Source: Teredinibacter turnerae T7901 (GTDB lineage: Bacteria; Pseudomonadota; Gammaproteobacteria; Pseudomonadales; Cellvibrionaceae). From it: a DNA stretch of 64,000 nt. A program made the translations under genes and the position numbers. The stretch lies in contig NC_012997.1 in the NCBI RefSeq assembly GCF_000023025.1, positions 2,601,125-2,665,124 on the forward strand, read 5' to 3'. Below the pieces are notes generated by a model that was not told the DNA's origin, made no database searches, and saw only the letters and a program-made list of their open reading frames with translations. The stretch's first letter is position 1, and each line of letters begins with the position of its first letter. This document shows, piece by piece, positions 17,496 through 25,659 of this stretch.

Positions 17496-17856
17496 TGCCC
17501 ATCAAAATTGGCAGGACCATGGTTTTAATAATTTCTGGCGTACCGATTATGAGGTGAACCAGTGTTGTAAGAGCCGTTACAACAAGCATGGTTACTACTA
17601 CAGCAAATGGTATTCGGACCAGTTTGTTGGAAGGTAGAAAGAAGAGGAACTCCAGCATGAATGCCATGCTCATACTCATTACAAATGAAACGCCGCCCTG
17701 CCCCATTCCTGCAAGGATTGCCGCGTGCGTTCCGTGTTGCCAGTTTACAAATGTGGCCCAGCACAAAAACAGTGTGCCGATCACCGTCGCCGAAAGTAGT
17801 GCGCGTGCAGCAGTTTTTTTGCCGGAGCGCTGCTGCTGAATCGTAGAAGTTGACAT
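17428..17856 (-). CDS. Small four-helix membrane protein
   Basis: A 142-residue protein with about four transmembrane helices (LLSATVIGTLFLCWATFVNW, VSFVMSMSMAFMLEFLFFL, FAVVVTMLVVTALTTLVHLI, MVLPILMGIGYTTLYCL). It resembles small integral membrane proteins of unknown function. It starts one base after the SRPBCC gene stop and is therefore probably the last cotranscribed gene of the polyketide cluster. A role in export, self-protection or membrane anchoring of a tailoring step is possible but unproven. Confidence 0.72.
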   Translation of the reverse strand: MSTSTIQQQRSGKKTAARALLSATVIGTLFLCWATFVNWQHGTHAAILAGMGQGGVSFVMSMSMAFMLEFLFFLPSNKLVRIPFAVVVTMLVVTALTTLVHLIIGTPEIIKTMVLPILMGIGYTTLYCLRLSRMYAGTSTAD

Positions 17857-17857
17857 A

Positions 17858-18295
17858 TTATTTACTTTCGCAACGGGACTTAAGTGCCTGATTCATTTGT
17901 ACAAACCCCTGATGAGTATCAGTGCTTAATTTTGACCAGAACATAGGCAGCAACACACCCGAAAATGTTTCTCTTTGCACAAAACGCGTTTTATTTTCGC
18001 TAAGAGGCACCAATTCAAAACTGTGCGCGCCGTCGAAAATACCCGGAAATAACACATGACCCAGCCAGGCTAATTTTCGATTTTCTTCATACTCGCGCAC
18101 CACCGGTTTAAAACGCATTCCCTTGTTATTCGGCGGGCACACCAATATTGACAATTTGTTGCCTTTGCCAGGTGTTCCTTCAATAGATTTTACGAAGGGA
18201 TTCCAGGAAGGATACGCAGAAAAATTGATTAACTCCTGCCAAACGCTTTCTGCCGATGCCTCTATATCGATCTCACTAGCGACTTCTTTCGCCAT
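17858..18295 (-). CDS. SRPBCC-family (START/Bet v1-like) protein
   Basis: A 145-residue protein: ASEIDIEASAESVWQELINF, YPSWNPFVKSIEG, then KLAWLGHVLFPGIFDGAHSF and a C-terminal helix. This is the helix-grip SRPBCC pattern (polyketide cyclase/dehydrase 2 family), which forms a deep hydrophobic pocket. Members bind or cyclise polyketides or simply bind lipids. It lies 118 bases after the thioesterase gene and directly before the membrane-protein gene. In this tetronate cluster it is a candidate for a late cyclisation or for binding the product, but known spirotetronate cyclases such as AbyU belong to another fold, so function is open. Confidence 0.82.
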   Translation of the reverse strand: MAKEVASEIDIEASAESVWQELINFSAYPSWNPFVKSIEGTPGKGNKLSILVCPPNNKGMRFKPVVREYEENRKLAWLGHVLFPGIFDGAHSFELVPLSENKTRFVQRETFSGVLLPMFWSKLSTDTHQGFVQMNQALKSRCESK

Positions 18296-18413
18296 GCTTG
18301 TACTTCCCCATTGTTGTTAAGGAATCTGTGATTAACCCAGTGATTCCTTAAGTTACTTTATTCGCATTGCGAAAATAATACGGTAAATGTTTATCCGGGC
18401 TCTGAGAACGCTA

Positions 18414-19202
18414 TTACGCGTGTTCAACGCTGTTTTCCAACGCGCCCGCCAGGTTTACACCCACCAATTCAAGTAATTCCTTCTGATGGCTCTTCAAAAA
18501 GAAATGACCGGCCTCTAACTCCTGATGAACAAAAGGACCGGTTGTTTGATCACCCCAGCCCACCAGTTCTTGTGACGTGACATTTTTGTCGTCCCTTCCC
18601 GTAAACAAAGTAATAGGGCACGCAAGTGGCGTGCGTTCTCGATAGCGGTAGGTTTCACACACAAGTAAATCTGAGCGTAGAATAGGCAGAAACAGATCCA
18701 GCAATTCCCGGTTTTTAAGTATGGCTTCGGGCATACCCTCGAAGCCCGACAGAACATCCAATACAACGTCCTCAGAGGTGGATTTCACCGACGGATACCC
18801 ATAGGGTTGAGTAGGACTACGATGGGCGCCAACAAACAGGTGACTTGGCGGTTTGTCATAGTCGTTTAACAAACGGTGAGACAGCTCAAATGCCAACCCT
18901 GCGCCCATACTGTGACCGTAAATCATATAGGGTATGTCGAGATGTTCGCCCATTACCGGTGCGAGTATTTCAATGACCTGATCAAACTCACTGATGCACG
19001 GCTCGTCTACCCGCTCCTCGCGCCCAGGCAGTTGTACCGGGCACACTTCCACCAGATCCGGGACGACGTGTCTCCAAGGGTAATATACGGAGGCACCACC
19101 ACCAGCGTAGGAAAGACAAAACAGACGTAACTCAGCGTCTGGGTTCGACCCCACACGGGGCAACCAGCGCTGGCTGTTACTGGGCTTAACTTCAGCACTC
19201 AT
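18414..19202 (-). CDS. Type II thioesterase (GrsT/TesA-like)
   Basis: A 262-residue alpha/beta hydrolase of the external thioesterase group found in PKS/NRPS clusters: LFCLSYAGGGASVYYPWRHV, VCPVQLPGREERVDEP, the nucleophile motif YGHSMGAGLAFELSHRL (Ser near residue 96), and a late ELEAGHFFLKSH giving the catalytic His. These enzymes remove stalled or wrong acyl groups from carrier proteins. None of the PKS proteins carries an integrated thioesterase, so this one is for editing, and release is assigned to the tetronate-forming step. It starts three bases after the upstream hydrolase stop. Confidence 0.93.
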   Translation of the reverse strand: MSAEVKPSNSQRWLPRVGSNPDAELRLFCLSYAGGGASVYYPWRHVVPDLVEVCPVQLPGREERVDEPCISEFDQVIEILAPVMGEHLDIPYMIYGHSMGAGLAFELSHRLLNDYDKPPSHLFVGAHRSPTQPYGYPSVKSTSEDVVLDVLSGFEGMPEAILKNRELLDLFLPILRSDLLVCETYRYRERTPLACPITLFTGRDDKNVTSQELVGWGDQTTGPFVHQELEAGHFFLKSHQKELLELVGVNLAGALENSVEHA

Positions 19203-19205
19203 CCG

Positions 19206-20288
19206 TCACACTCCTACCGCGCGTTTCATGCCACCCAGCGCGAGCAAGACATTCAGCATTGTTTGCGCGACTTTGTTTGTACCCGCCTCTTTGAGCACGG
19301 TAAACGGGACATATTTTTGCAAATCACTCATGTGATTCGGGGAACCATGTACATCCTGATACTCGCGCAAGCTCAGTGAGGCAAGATTGTTAACAAGCAT
19401 TGCCTTTTCGCCCGGTGGAATAATTTCGTCTTTCACACTGCGCACGTAATAAACCGGAATTTTTAATGCCGCGAGTTCTTCGCCCTCTATCGCGAAACGC
19501 GAGATATACGCAAATACTTCACTTTCATCCACCTTGCAAAGGTGTGCCAGGGTACGCTTTGTGGTGAGCGGAACCTGTTGCCACCATTGTGCATCGGTAA
19601 AAAACTGATGCACCGGTGCGCCTACGGTGGTGATGGCACGAATGCGGCTATCGTCCATGGCTTGTCGCAATGCCAGATTACCGCTGAAACTCATGGCAAC
19701 AATATGCGTATGTGAAACGTCGGCTTCGTCCTGCACGGCATCGATCAGCTCGGAAATAAAATCGTAGGCGCTGCGGTCGTAGACCAGTTTGTTTTCACCA
19801 ACGCCAGGCATCTCCGCAACCAAAACCGATACGCCTAGTTTTTTTGCCGCCCATAAAAACGCCTGCCATTGTTCTTTGATAGATACAATGCCGCCCATAA
19901 CTAAGAGAAGCGGCTTATTTTTTCCGGCTGAGCTGAAGTAAAACGGTATGTCGACGCTGTCGATACGTATGCTTAAACGCTTTAGCTCTAGGCCCTTCTT
20001 TGTTGCCCAGGACATAAACGTGGTTACACACTTTTCGTGTGAGGCGTACATATCTTCGTTAACCGGGTATGGGAAACGGGCTAAATTATAATACTGGAAC
20101 GCGCTTTCGAATTTTCCCGCCGCAACGTCACTATCGCCTTCGCACTGCCACTCGCTCCCCCAACCGCCTGCACCCAGCTGATCAACGCTGTTAATCCTTG
20201 CCAGAATTTTGCGGCAGCGCCCCATATCCATATTTTGCGCTCGAGCGTGTAGCGCCACCAGTTCCTGCAGTTCTTGTAAATAATTCAC
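19206..20288 (-). CDS. Alpha/beta hydrolase, candidate tetronate eliminase (Agg5/AbyA5-like)
   Basis: A 360-residue FrsA-like alpha/beta hydrolase. An N-terminal helical cap (~1-110) precedes the core with PFYFSSAGKNKPLLLVMGG, VLVAEMPGVGENKL and a nucleophile elbow THIVAMSFSGNLALRQ near residue 200. The elbow is A-M-S-F-S rather than canonical G-x-S-x-G. The acid is probably in YYVRSVKDEIIPPG and the His in VHGSPNHMSDL. In agglomerin, abyssomicin and tetronomycin pathways a hydrolase of this kind eliminates acetate from an O-acetylated tetronate to leave an exocyclic methylene. Placement in a tetronate cassette supports the same job; this is inference. The GTG start has GAGG 7 bases upstream. 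Confidence 0.82.
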   Translation of the reverse strand: MNYLQELQELVALHARAQNMDMGRCRKILARINSVDQLGAGGWGSEWQCEGDSDVAAGKFESAFQYYNLARFPYPVNEDMYASHEKCVTTFMSWATKKGLELKRLSIRIDSVDIPFYFSSAGKNKPLLLVMGGIVSIKEQWQAFLWAAKKLGVSVLVAEMPGVGENKLVYDRSAYDFISELIDAVQDEADVSHTHIVAMSFSGNLALRQAMDDSRIRAITTVGAPVHQFFTDAQWWQQVPLTTKRTLAHLCKVDESEVFAYISRFAIEGEELAALKIPVYYVRSVKDEIIPPGEKAMLVNNLASLSLREYQDVHGSPNHMSDLQKYVPFTVLKEAGTNKVAQTMLNVLLALGGMKRAVGV

Positions 20289-20311
20289 AAATACGCCTCA
20301 CTTAAAACACG

Positions 20312-21520
20312 CTAGATCGCTTCAATACCGCCATAGTAGATTTTTTTCATTATCCGCTGTTTGGCAAATGAGAGAGAATTGAGGATTCGGTAAAAAGTGC
20401 GGCGCCCAAGCGCTTTCGCACGACCACTCAGCAAAAACATGCGCTCCTGGCGTTTTTGGAAACGCAGCGTTTCGGTAACCGATTTTTTGCGTTCGGTCTG
20501 ATACTCCAGGAAGTGATGGTGATCGATTACCGTGTCGGGGTTATTCTTCAGACACTCAATAACCACACCACTGAGTTTGCGCGCATCAAAAAGGGCGTGT
20601 TTTATGCCCTGCCCCATAATCGGTGTAATGGTATGGGCGGAGTCACCCATCAGCACAAAACCGTCAAGTGACCACTGGGGAACTTCAGCGGTGAAAATAT
20701 CCAGCAGTGCCAATTCGCTCCAGTCTTTAACTGATTCGCGCACCACACTGCCCAGCGCGGGTTCGAGTTCTTCAACAAAATTATAGAGATTCTCAATTCC
20801 CTGGTTGCGGAATTCCTTGTACTTGCCTTTTGGAATATTAATGCCTGCACGAATCTTGTCCGGATAGGTAGGCAGCAGAATCATGTGACGATCCCCTTTG
20901 AGCTTCACCTTTATTTCCGGGTCCCAGTTCGCCGGACGGGGAATCATAAACCAGGATACATCGCGGGATACCGGCTCGATGTTTGCGCTAAGCCCCGACA
21001 TTTTACGTAATCGGGAATAGCGCCCGTCTGCGGCAACAACTAGCTTTGTGCGAATGGTATAGCTCTGTTCGGTGTTACCCACTTCGACACCAACAATTTT
21101 GCCATCTTCTTTTATTAACTCTTTGGCGGAAACTCCCATTCGAATGTCATAGTTGGGGAATTTCTTTGCCTCGTTAATGAGTGCGCTCAATAACACCGGC
21201 TGGGGAAACTCAATAATTGCGTGATTATCCTTGTCCACCTCGCCAAGATCCATGCGCATCAGGCGTTCGTTGTTCTCATAGAGCCCCAGGTAGCGAGATT
21301 CCAAATAGCCGTGCTCTTCCATGTAATCCTTAAGCCCGATCTCTTCCAATAATTTACGCGCATCGGGCGACAGGGACTCGCCGCGAAATTCCCGCTCAAA
21401 ATCTTTGGACTTTTCCAACACAACAACATCAATACCCGCACGGGCGAGCAGCAACCCCAATAGCGCTCCGCCAGGGCCTGCACCGGCGATACAAACAGAT
21501 TTCTCCATTACTTCATTCAT
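20312..21520 (-). CDS. FAD-dependent monooxygenase/oxidoreductase
   Basis: About 402 residues, PHBH-type flavoprotein. The N-terminal Rossmann motif is CIAGAGPGGALLGLLLARAG with the ribose Glu in VVLEKSKDF; the middle DG motif is VVAADGRYSRLRKMSG; the late FAD motif is LMGDSAHTITPIMGQGIKH. Family members hydroxylate or epoxidise small molecules, and related flavoproteins in spirotetramate/tetronate pathways (PyrE3 type) act without redox change as cyclases. It interrupts the tetronate cassette between acyltransferase and hydrolase, so it is likely a tailoring enzyme for this product. ATG 21520 has GAGGA eight bases upstream. Oxidation versus cyclisation cannot be told from sequence. Confidence 0.88.
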   Translation of the reverse strand: MNEVMEKSVCIAGAGPGGALLGLLLARAGIDVVVLEKSKDFEREFRGESLSPDARKLLEEIGLKDYMEEHGYLESRYLGLYENNERLMRMDLGEVDKDNHAIIEFPQPVLLSALINEAKKFPNYDIRMGVSAKELIKEDGKIVGVEVGNTEQSYTIRTKLVVAADGRYSRLRKMSGLSANIEPVSRDVSWFMIPRPANWDPEIKVKLKGDRHMILLPTYPDKIRAGINIPKGKYKEFRNQGIENLYNFVEELEPALGSVVRESVKDWSELALLDIFTAEVPQWSLDGFVLMGDSAHTITPIMGQGIKHALFDARKLSGVVIECLKNNPDTVIDHHHFLEYQTERKKSVTETLRFQKRQERMFLLSGRAKALGRRTFYRILNSLSFAKQRIMKKIYYGGIEAI

Positions 21521-21623
21521 TCTCGTCTTCCTCAAAAGCACATTTATATTCGAGGCCGGTCGCTTATCGCGCGGTTGCTAAAGCCTTCCGACGTATTGTT
21601 AATCGCCCACCAACTGCGACAGA

Positions 21624-22382
21624 CTACTCTCCGTAGTGCTCGATACCCGCGCTAACATCACTAAGAATAGCCGCAGCCATCGCACCATCTATTACACGAT
21701 GATCGAACACCATATTTAAACGCAGCATCGGACGAATAACGACTTCCCCGTTTACAACCACTGCGGAATCATTGATTGCACCCACGCCGAACGCCAGCGT
21801 GGTAGAACTAATGGGAAAGAACCCATTAACGCGACTGTGCCCCAGCGAGGTTACAGTAAACGAGCCCTGTATTTGCTGGCGCTTGGCCAGTTTATTTAAC
21901 ACAAATCCATATAAACGGCGCCCTAACCAAAAGGGAAAACCGTTGAGCTTGCGTACAGTTGCGAACGCTTCAGATTCTTCATAATCTGCGCTTTTGTAGT
22001 GATCAATATCCTGTTGAATCTCGGCGATAGATTTTTTGTCGCTATCATTGACCAAAGCCGAAAGTACCATAGCCTGGTTACCGTAACTTTTGTCCAACGT
22101 AAATTTGGCCACCACTCGATCGTACTGCATGATTGTGGGAATAAAGGAAGGTTTTACCGAGGCATTTGCCTGTGGATATTTAACCAACACCGCAGAAATC
22201 ACTTTAATTATGTAGCTGATATAACTGGTATTTAGTCCATCCCTTTTGGCGTGTTCCCGCTGCTCGCGAATTGCAGACATATCAACGTCGGTATCAAGTA
22301 ATACCGGGGCATTTTCACGCGCTTTTTCTAAAAAATAATAGGTATGTCGTCGATGACGAGGGAAAGCAGCAACACGACTCAT
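21624..22382 (-). CDS. E2-type acyltransferase, candidate tetronate O-acetyltransferase (Agg4/AbyA4-like)
   Basis: A 252-residue stand-alone catalytic domain of the 2-oxoacid dehydrogenase E2 (CAT-like) family, without lipoyl or subunit-binding domains. The catalytic DHRVIDGAMAA motif is near residue 230 and the TSLGHSRVNGFFPISSTTLA strand near residue 190. In tetronate pathways such an enzyme acetylates the ring hydroxymethyl, making it a leaving group for the partner hydrolase. The gene starts four bases after the ACP stop, in the same order as the abyA3-A4 genes. Transfer to the tetronate is inferred from context; the family call is firm. Confidence 0.87.
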   Translation of the reverse strand: MSRVAAFPRHRRHTYYFLEKARENAPVLLDTDVDMSAIREQREHAKRDGLNTSYISYIIKVISAVLVKYPQANASVKPSFIPTIMQYDRVVAKFTLDKSYGNQAMVLSALVNDSDKKSIAEIQQDIDHYKSADYEESEAFATVRKLNGFPFWLGRRLYGFVLNKLAKRQQIQGSFTVTSLGHSRVNGFFPISSTTLAFGVGAINDSAVVVNGEVVIRPMLRLNMVFDHRVIDGAMAAAILSDVSAGIEHYGE

Positions 22383-22386
22383 ATAA

Positions 22387-22617
22387 TTACGCCGCTCTTG
22401 CGATCAGTGTTTGAACATCCGCCAGAGTTTCGGCTTTAAGGTATTCCTTGATTGGTAGCTTGATAGCAAATTCCGTCTCTATGTGCGCAATCAGGCGCAT
22501 GGCATTGACAGAATCCCAACCCGGTAGATCCTTAAAATGAGAATCAGCCGTCAACTCCTCCATATCGATATCCAACAAAGACTCAATCAGAGCCGCCAAC
22601 TGGTCATGCATAGACAT
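22387..22617 (-). CDS. Stand-alone acyl carrier protein (glyceryl-ACP carrier)
   Basis: A 76-residue carrier protein with the phosphopantetheine serine in LPGWDSVNAMRLIAHIE (residue ~36). It overlaps the FkbH-like gene end by 14 bases, so both are made together. In tetronate and methoxymalonate pathways the FkbH-like enzyme loads a glycolytic C3 unit (from 1,3-bisphosphoglycerate) onto such an ACP. Here the D-glyceryl-S-ACP would be the partner for tetronate ring formation, because no dehydrogenases for methoxymalonate formation are present. Confidence 0.9.
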   Translation of the reverse strand: MSMHDQLAALIESLLDIDMEELTADSHFKDLPGWDSVNAMRLIAHIETEFAIKLPIKEYLKAETLADVQTLIARAA

Positions 22618-24520
22618 TTTCTGTCTCCGTAGTGTGTGATTTTATGGCGATCCAACTTACCGCTTCCGGCAGGTCCCGCAATGGATGGACATAGGTGGTC
22701 GTATCATTAGTATTTTTGTCGACGGCCTCAAACCCATGTGTCTCAAAAAAATGTTCGAACTTGCCGTTTTTTGCTGAGGGAATGTATTCCCCGTAGACTT
22801 TGCTGGCGCCCTCTTCCCTTGCCAGCAGCAAAACTTCACGCAGGGCACTTGTTTCTATACCGCGGGAAAATACGCGACAACTCAACAGCACATTTTTCAC
22901 GATAAAGGCCAGGCTGCCGTCTGCCTGTTGACTGCGTTGAATAAACATCGCGCCAACAATACCGTTGTCGCCGAAGCGATCTGCCGCGCGAATCCCTAAC
23001 ACCAGCCAATTGTGATCGGCCATCATGACTTGCACCTCGGATTCGGAGAGCCGCCAAGTGGTCAGATTAAATTGATTGGTGCGCTGAGTAAGCTGAGCAA
23101 TACGGGGCAGCGCGATCTCATCCGGCACAAACAACTCAACGGAAATTTCCAGCTCCCGCAAGTAATCCTCGTAGGAATCATAGGCCGCGCGAAAATCCTC
23201 GCGCGCGACTTGTGATTTGTATTGGCTGGCCCGCTGAAAATCCTCGCTGGTGAGTTCCAGGGTGTTGAACCAGCCTCCGGCCAGCAGGGCTTCGACAAAT
23301 TCTGACGCTTCGCCAGCCAGATTGATCACGTGTACTTCGGGCAGCATACCCTTCACCAGATTGCACTCGAATTCACTGTCATCGACAAATACCAGGTGAT
23401 CGGTACCGATGTTGATTTGTGCAGCGATGGTTTTGAGGTTTTCGTGCTTTGGGTCCCAGTTAACACTTTGCGTAACAAAATCGTCCTGCCGTAAAACAGA
23501 ATCTGGATGGCTGTCAAAGACTTTGTCAGTATTGACCTTGTCGTTTTTACTGTTAATTGCCAGAATTACGCCCTGTTTCGCCAGGCGCTTAATCGTCCGG
23601 TGAAAAGCAACAAACGCTTCACCTTCGGGCGAGTCGCCCAATACAATACCTTCCAGGCCATCATCGCCAATCACCCCGCCCCACAGCGTGTTATCGCAGT
23701 CGAGCACGAGGCATTTTTTGGTCTTTCCAACAATAGATTGAACCACCTTGCGAATTTCAGCGGCGATTTCTGCCAGCAAGGTCTCATCCATATACATTTT
23801 TGCGTAAGATGCCATACGTACATCGCGCAATTTTACGCTGCTGTTTTGTTGAAAAAGCTCGGTATCGAGAACGACAATATTTTTATGTGCCGCAGCCAGA
23901 TCCAGTAATTGGTTGTTAAATTCACGCCAGGCGCGGCTGAGCCGCGCTTTGGAGCGATAGTCGATAATGCCCTGGTAAGTCAGCGCGGCTAAAGGAATCG
24001 TGTTTAATACCAATACGCTAGAACTGCGGGACGCATAGCGCGAAAACAACTCGCACAGAGATGTGCTAACCTCGGTGAGCTTTGCCTCCATTTCGTCGAT
24101 AAACCATTCGTCACTCAGCCGGTCAGTTACAACATGCTCATCCAACAGGCATACAGTGAGCGCTGGATTAAACTGCTGCAACTCACTGTTTTCGTTCATC
24201 AGCTCAAATATATATTGATCGAAATCACCCAGATAAAACTCCGGGCAGATACACTCTCGCGTAAGATTAAAACGCAGATAATTTTCAATTTCGCCGCACA
24301 TAAAATTGCTGACGATGCCAATACGCACAGGCTTTACAAAATTTCGTCCATTGGCATTCCACTGATCCAGGCTAACCGATTGCAAGGAAAACCCCGCTTT
24401 GGCCATGCTTGCCACTTCATCGATTTCGCGCAGGTGTTTAACAATCGCCTCGGCATTTGCGGGGTCAGTCAGATTTTTTTTAAGGCTGCGTATTTCACGC
24501 AAGCGTTGCAGGTTTTCCAT
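22604..24520 (-). CDS. FkbH-like glyceryl transferase/phosphatase
   Basis: About 638 residues, full-length FkbH type. An N-terminal SGNH-like region (RIGIVSNFMCGEIENYLRFN, VLNTIPLAALTYQG) is followed by the HAD phosphatase core, with the nucleophile motif CLVLDCDNTLWGGVIGDDG near residue 273, AINSKND, and HLVFVDDSEFECNLVKG; the C-terminal third is GNAT-like (RIAQLTQRTNQFNLTTWRLS, FSRGIETSALREVL). FkbH enzymes dephosphorylate 1,3-bisphosphoglycerate and transfer glyceryl to an ACP. The adjacent ACP and KASIII-like genes make the tetronate role the best reading. A TTG precedes ATG 24520. Confidence 0.93.
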   Translation of the reverse strand: MENLQRLREIRSLKKNLTDPANAEAIVKHLREIDEVASMAKAGFSLQSVSLDQWNANGRNFVKPVRIGIVSNFMCGEIENYLRFNLTRECICPEFYLGDFDQYIFELMNENSELQQFNPALTVCLLDEHVVTDRLSDEWFIDEMEAKLTEVSTSLCELFSRYASRSSSVLVLNTIPLAALTYQGIIDYRSKARLSRAWREFNNQLLDLAAAHKNIVVLDTELFQQNSSVKLRDVRMASYAKMYMDETLLAEIAAEIRKVVQSIVGKTKKCLVLDCDNTLWGGVIGDDGLEGIVLGDSPEGEAFVAFHRTIKRLAKQGVILAINSKNDKVNTDKVFDSHPDSVLRQDDFVTQSVNWDPKHENLKTIAAQINIGTDHLVFVDDSEFECNLVKGMLPEVHVINLAGEASEFVEALLAGGWFNTLELTSEDFQRASQYKSQVAREDFRAAYDSYEDYLRELEISVELFVPDEIALPRIAQLTQRTNQFNLTTWRLSESEVQVMMADHNWLVLGIRAADRFGDNGIVGAMFIQRSQQADGSLAFIVKNVLLSCRVFSRGIETSALREVLLLAREEGASKVYGEYIPSAKNGKFEHFFETHGFEAVDKNTNDTTTYVHPLRDLPEAVSWIAIKSHTTETENVYA

Positions 24521-24570
24521 CAACTATTTCTCATTGGCAAAAGATACTCAAGCGAGTTAATAACCCAGGA

Positions 24571-25587
24571 TCAAGCCTGGAGGGCAATACCGCCCTTGAT
24601 CCACTTGGAAGACTCAATGGCCACGCCAATCGCCTTTTCGCCGTCGGTGATTCTATCCATCAGCATTTCCAGTTGTAGGAAAGGTAAGGCGTTGCCGTTA
24701 TTCCCTGTATCCGCCACACAATTCACTGCTTTCGCTGGATCCACTTCCATCAGCTGAATAATTTTGTCAGTCATATGCCCTGCTAACTGCGGCGTCATAA
24801 AATGGTTTACATGTTCCATATTCCAACCGGCGTTGGTGATAATTTCCATCATGACTTCTTTGGCCATTACCGGCACTTGTTCTTCAATCGCTTTATAGTC
24901 TTCTTTCAATGGCTGTACATTTTCGACATCACGCAGACGCGATCCCAGCCAGTTAAGCTCCTGGCCCGGCTGACGATAGAGCCCTTCGCAGCGATTCAAT
25001 GTCGCCACAATATTGGCGCCGCTCACTTGCTCGTCACTGCTCAGTACGGCAGCCCCAGCCCCATCGCCAAACAGTGCGTAGTTGATCAACTCAGATGAAC
25101 TCAGCTGACTGAAATCCCGCTCTATATCGATATACTTCGCGCACACATCACCACCAATTACCAACCCGGTGTTGTACTCACCCAGACGCAAAAATTTGGT
25201 CGCCATATCAATGGCTTGCATGGCGCCAGCGCAACCCGATTGCACCTGATAGGTAGCGACGTTATTAATACCCAGTTTTTCAGCGACCATGTTAACGGTG
25301 GCCGGCATGAGGCTGTCCGGCGTTGCGGTACCCATAACGATAAAATCGATATCGTCCACATCCACCCCGGCCTTATTAATGGCATTGAAGGCTGCCATAT
25401 TGCAGATATCCGCCAGGGTGTAATTGATCTCCCCTGTATCCAGATCCATAACCAAGTGTCGGCTGCGATTGCCAATGGCCAATTCGATCCATTCGGCATT
25501 TACCGAAAAGCGCTCCTGAATTTTGTCGTTGCCGATAGGCTGTCCAGGTAAAAAAGTTCCTACGCTCACCAATTTCACGTTTTTCAT
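24571..25587 (-). CDS. KASIII-like tetronate-forming ketosynthase (RkD/AbyA1-like)
   Basis: A 338-residue thiolase-fold protein. The active-site Cys lies in YQVQSGCAGAMQAID near residue 117, and NYALFGDGAGAAVLSS and DTGNNGNALPFLQLEM (the Asn region) are present. By eye the place of the usual catalytic His (PHQAN in FabH) reads MTPQLAG, so the His looks replaced or shifted. In RK-682 and abyssomicin biosynthesis a KASIII homologue joins glyceryl-ACP with a 3-ketoacyl-ACP to give the tetronate and free the chain, which suits a cluster without a terminal thioesterase. The gene comes directly after the last PKS module. A second ketosynthase role such as starter formation is unlikely because the starter is supplied by the ligase protein. 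Confidence 0.87.
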   Translation of the reverse strand: MKNVKLVSVGTFLPGQPIGNDKIQERFSVNAEWIELAIGNRSRHLVMDLDTGEINYTLADICNMAAFNAINKAGVDVDDIDFIVMGTATPDSLMPATVNMVAEKLGINNVATYQVQSGCAGAMQAIDMATKFLRLGEYNTGLVIGGDVCAKYIDIERDFSQLSSSELINYALFGDGAGAAVLSSDEQVSGANIVATLNRCEGLYRQPGQELNWLGSRLRDVENVQPLKEDYKAIEEQVPVMAKEVMMEIITNAGWNMEHVNHFMTPQLAGHMTDKIIQLMEVDPAKAVNCVADTGNNGNALPFLQLEMLMDRITDGEKAIGVAIESSKWIKGGIALQA

Positions 25588-25659
25588 ATAACAATCCGCT
25601 AAAAATAATCCTTTTCTAAAAATGGCCTTTCAACAAAGGCCCTCGAAAACCCCAGGCGA

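Noticed and set aside
18414-19202. Type II thioesterase as the chain-releasing enzyme
   Set aside because: It has the external editing-type form, and the tetronate cassette already gives a releasing step that fits the missing terminal thioesterase.
22387-24520. FkbH-like enzyme and ACP as a methoxymalonyl extender route
   Set aside because: No 3-hydroxyacyl or acyl dehydrogenases or O-methyltransferase are present, and every AT has a malonyl-type HAFH signature.
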